Assembly: GCF_029892785.1 (NCBI RefSeq)
Contig: NZ_JARXXA010000002.1
Location: forward strand, 62,001-126,000
Direction of reading: 5' to 3'
DNA: 64,000 bases
Source of the DNA: Parabacteroides sp. PH5-46
GTDB lineage: Bacteria; Bacteroidota; Bacteroidia; Bacteroidales; Tannerellaceae
This document shows positions 63,918-64,000 of this stretch, in pieces. The notes below the pieces were generated by a model. That model worked only from the letters and a program-made list of their open reading frames with translations, made no database searches and was not told where the DNA came from. How positions within the stretch are numbered: position 1 is the first letter of the stretch; each line of letters opens with the position of its first letter. Made by a program: the position numbers and the translations under genes.

Positions 63918-64000
63918 ATGTCTGACAGATTGTTTATTTTTGATACAACATTGAGAGACGGTGAGCAAGTGCCCGGCTGTCAGTTGAACAGCATTGAGAA
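63918..64000 (+). CDS. leuA: 2-isopropylmalate synthase (5' end only)
   Basis: The first 27 codons and part of the next are in the window. The start [20 protein letters not shown] contains DTTLRDGEQ, the N-terminal metal-binding motif of the HMGL-like aldolase fold shared by isopropylmalate, citramalate and homocitrate synthases. Given the Ile/Leu leader and the adjacent ilv operon, leuA is most likely; citramalate synthase cannot be excluded from this fragment. The gene runs off the right edge. Confidence 0.82.
   Translation, partial: MSDRLFIFDTTLRDGEQVPGCQLNSIE

Overview
The window looks like chromosomal DNA of an anaerobic gut Bacteroidales, most likely Parabacteroides or a close relative (the genus is inferred). 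The evidence is a SusC/SusD pair, a hybrid two-component regulator with an AraC output domain, Bacteroidetes-only families (DUF4230, DUF6261, DUF4369, DUF4861), and promoters of the Bacteroidetes form TTTG-N19/20-TAnnTTTG. No rRNA, tRNA, CRISPR array, insertion sequence or integrase was seen. The genes at both window edges are cut.

Layout. 1-3324: start of a flavoprotein of the sulfide:quinone reductase type, a LytTR regulator with its LytS-like kinase, and an outer-membrane barrel protein. 3416-12658: an M28 peptidase, an LpxA-family acyltransferase and a complete RND efflux pump on the minus strand, with a divergent AraC regulator. 12671-14784: a small accessory patch with a KilA-N protein and a HipA-like kinase/DUF3037 pair. 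14747-19747: a Ca2+-type P-ATPase, then ahpCF behind a near-ideal promoter. 19763-43537: a pectin/galacturonan utilisation locus. The minus arm holds GH28 polygalacturonase, uxaB, uxaA and an ExuT-like transporter. The plus arm holds SusC, SusD, a CE12-CE8 esterase, a small HTH protein with a DUF6261 protein, a hybrid two-component sensor and a DUF4861-GH43-GH105 fusion enzyme. 44016-54598: housekeeping and envelope genes (S9 peptidase, TonB, two DUF4230 proteins, barrel protein, DedA, DUF3352/MORN protein, sufE, M28 cyclase-like). 54788-64000: branched-chain amino-acid synthesis (ilvD-ilvB-ilvN-acyl-ACP thioesterase-ilvC, an AIM24 protein, a DUF4369/SUMF1 protein, start of leuA).

How the parts work together. 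The pectin locus can bind oligogalacturonides at the outer membrane (SusCD), remove methyl and acetyl esters (CE8, CE12), cut the backbone (GH28), process side chains and unsaturated ends (GH43, GH105), import uronate (ExuT-like) and convert it through tagaturonate and altronate to 2-keto-3-deoxygluconate (UxaB, UxaA). The later catabolic genes are not in the window. Both the ilv operon and leuA are preceded by a short Ile/Val/Leu-rich leader peptide and a terminator whose left arm can pair instead with RNA at the leader stop codon. This is the layout of classical ribosome-mediated attenuation.

The most unusual structure is non-coding. Two spacers in and just after the pectin locus (32982-33283 and 43546-43830) each carry seven palindromes whose centres lie exactly 42 bp apart. 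The two arrays use unrelated sequences. In array A paired arm positions co-vary. In array B two strong secondary palindromes sit exactly half a period (21 bp) from the main ones. A third spacer (31030-31294) holds a REP-like nested inverted repeat.
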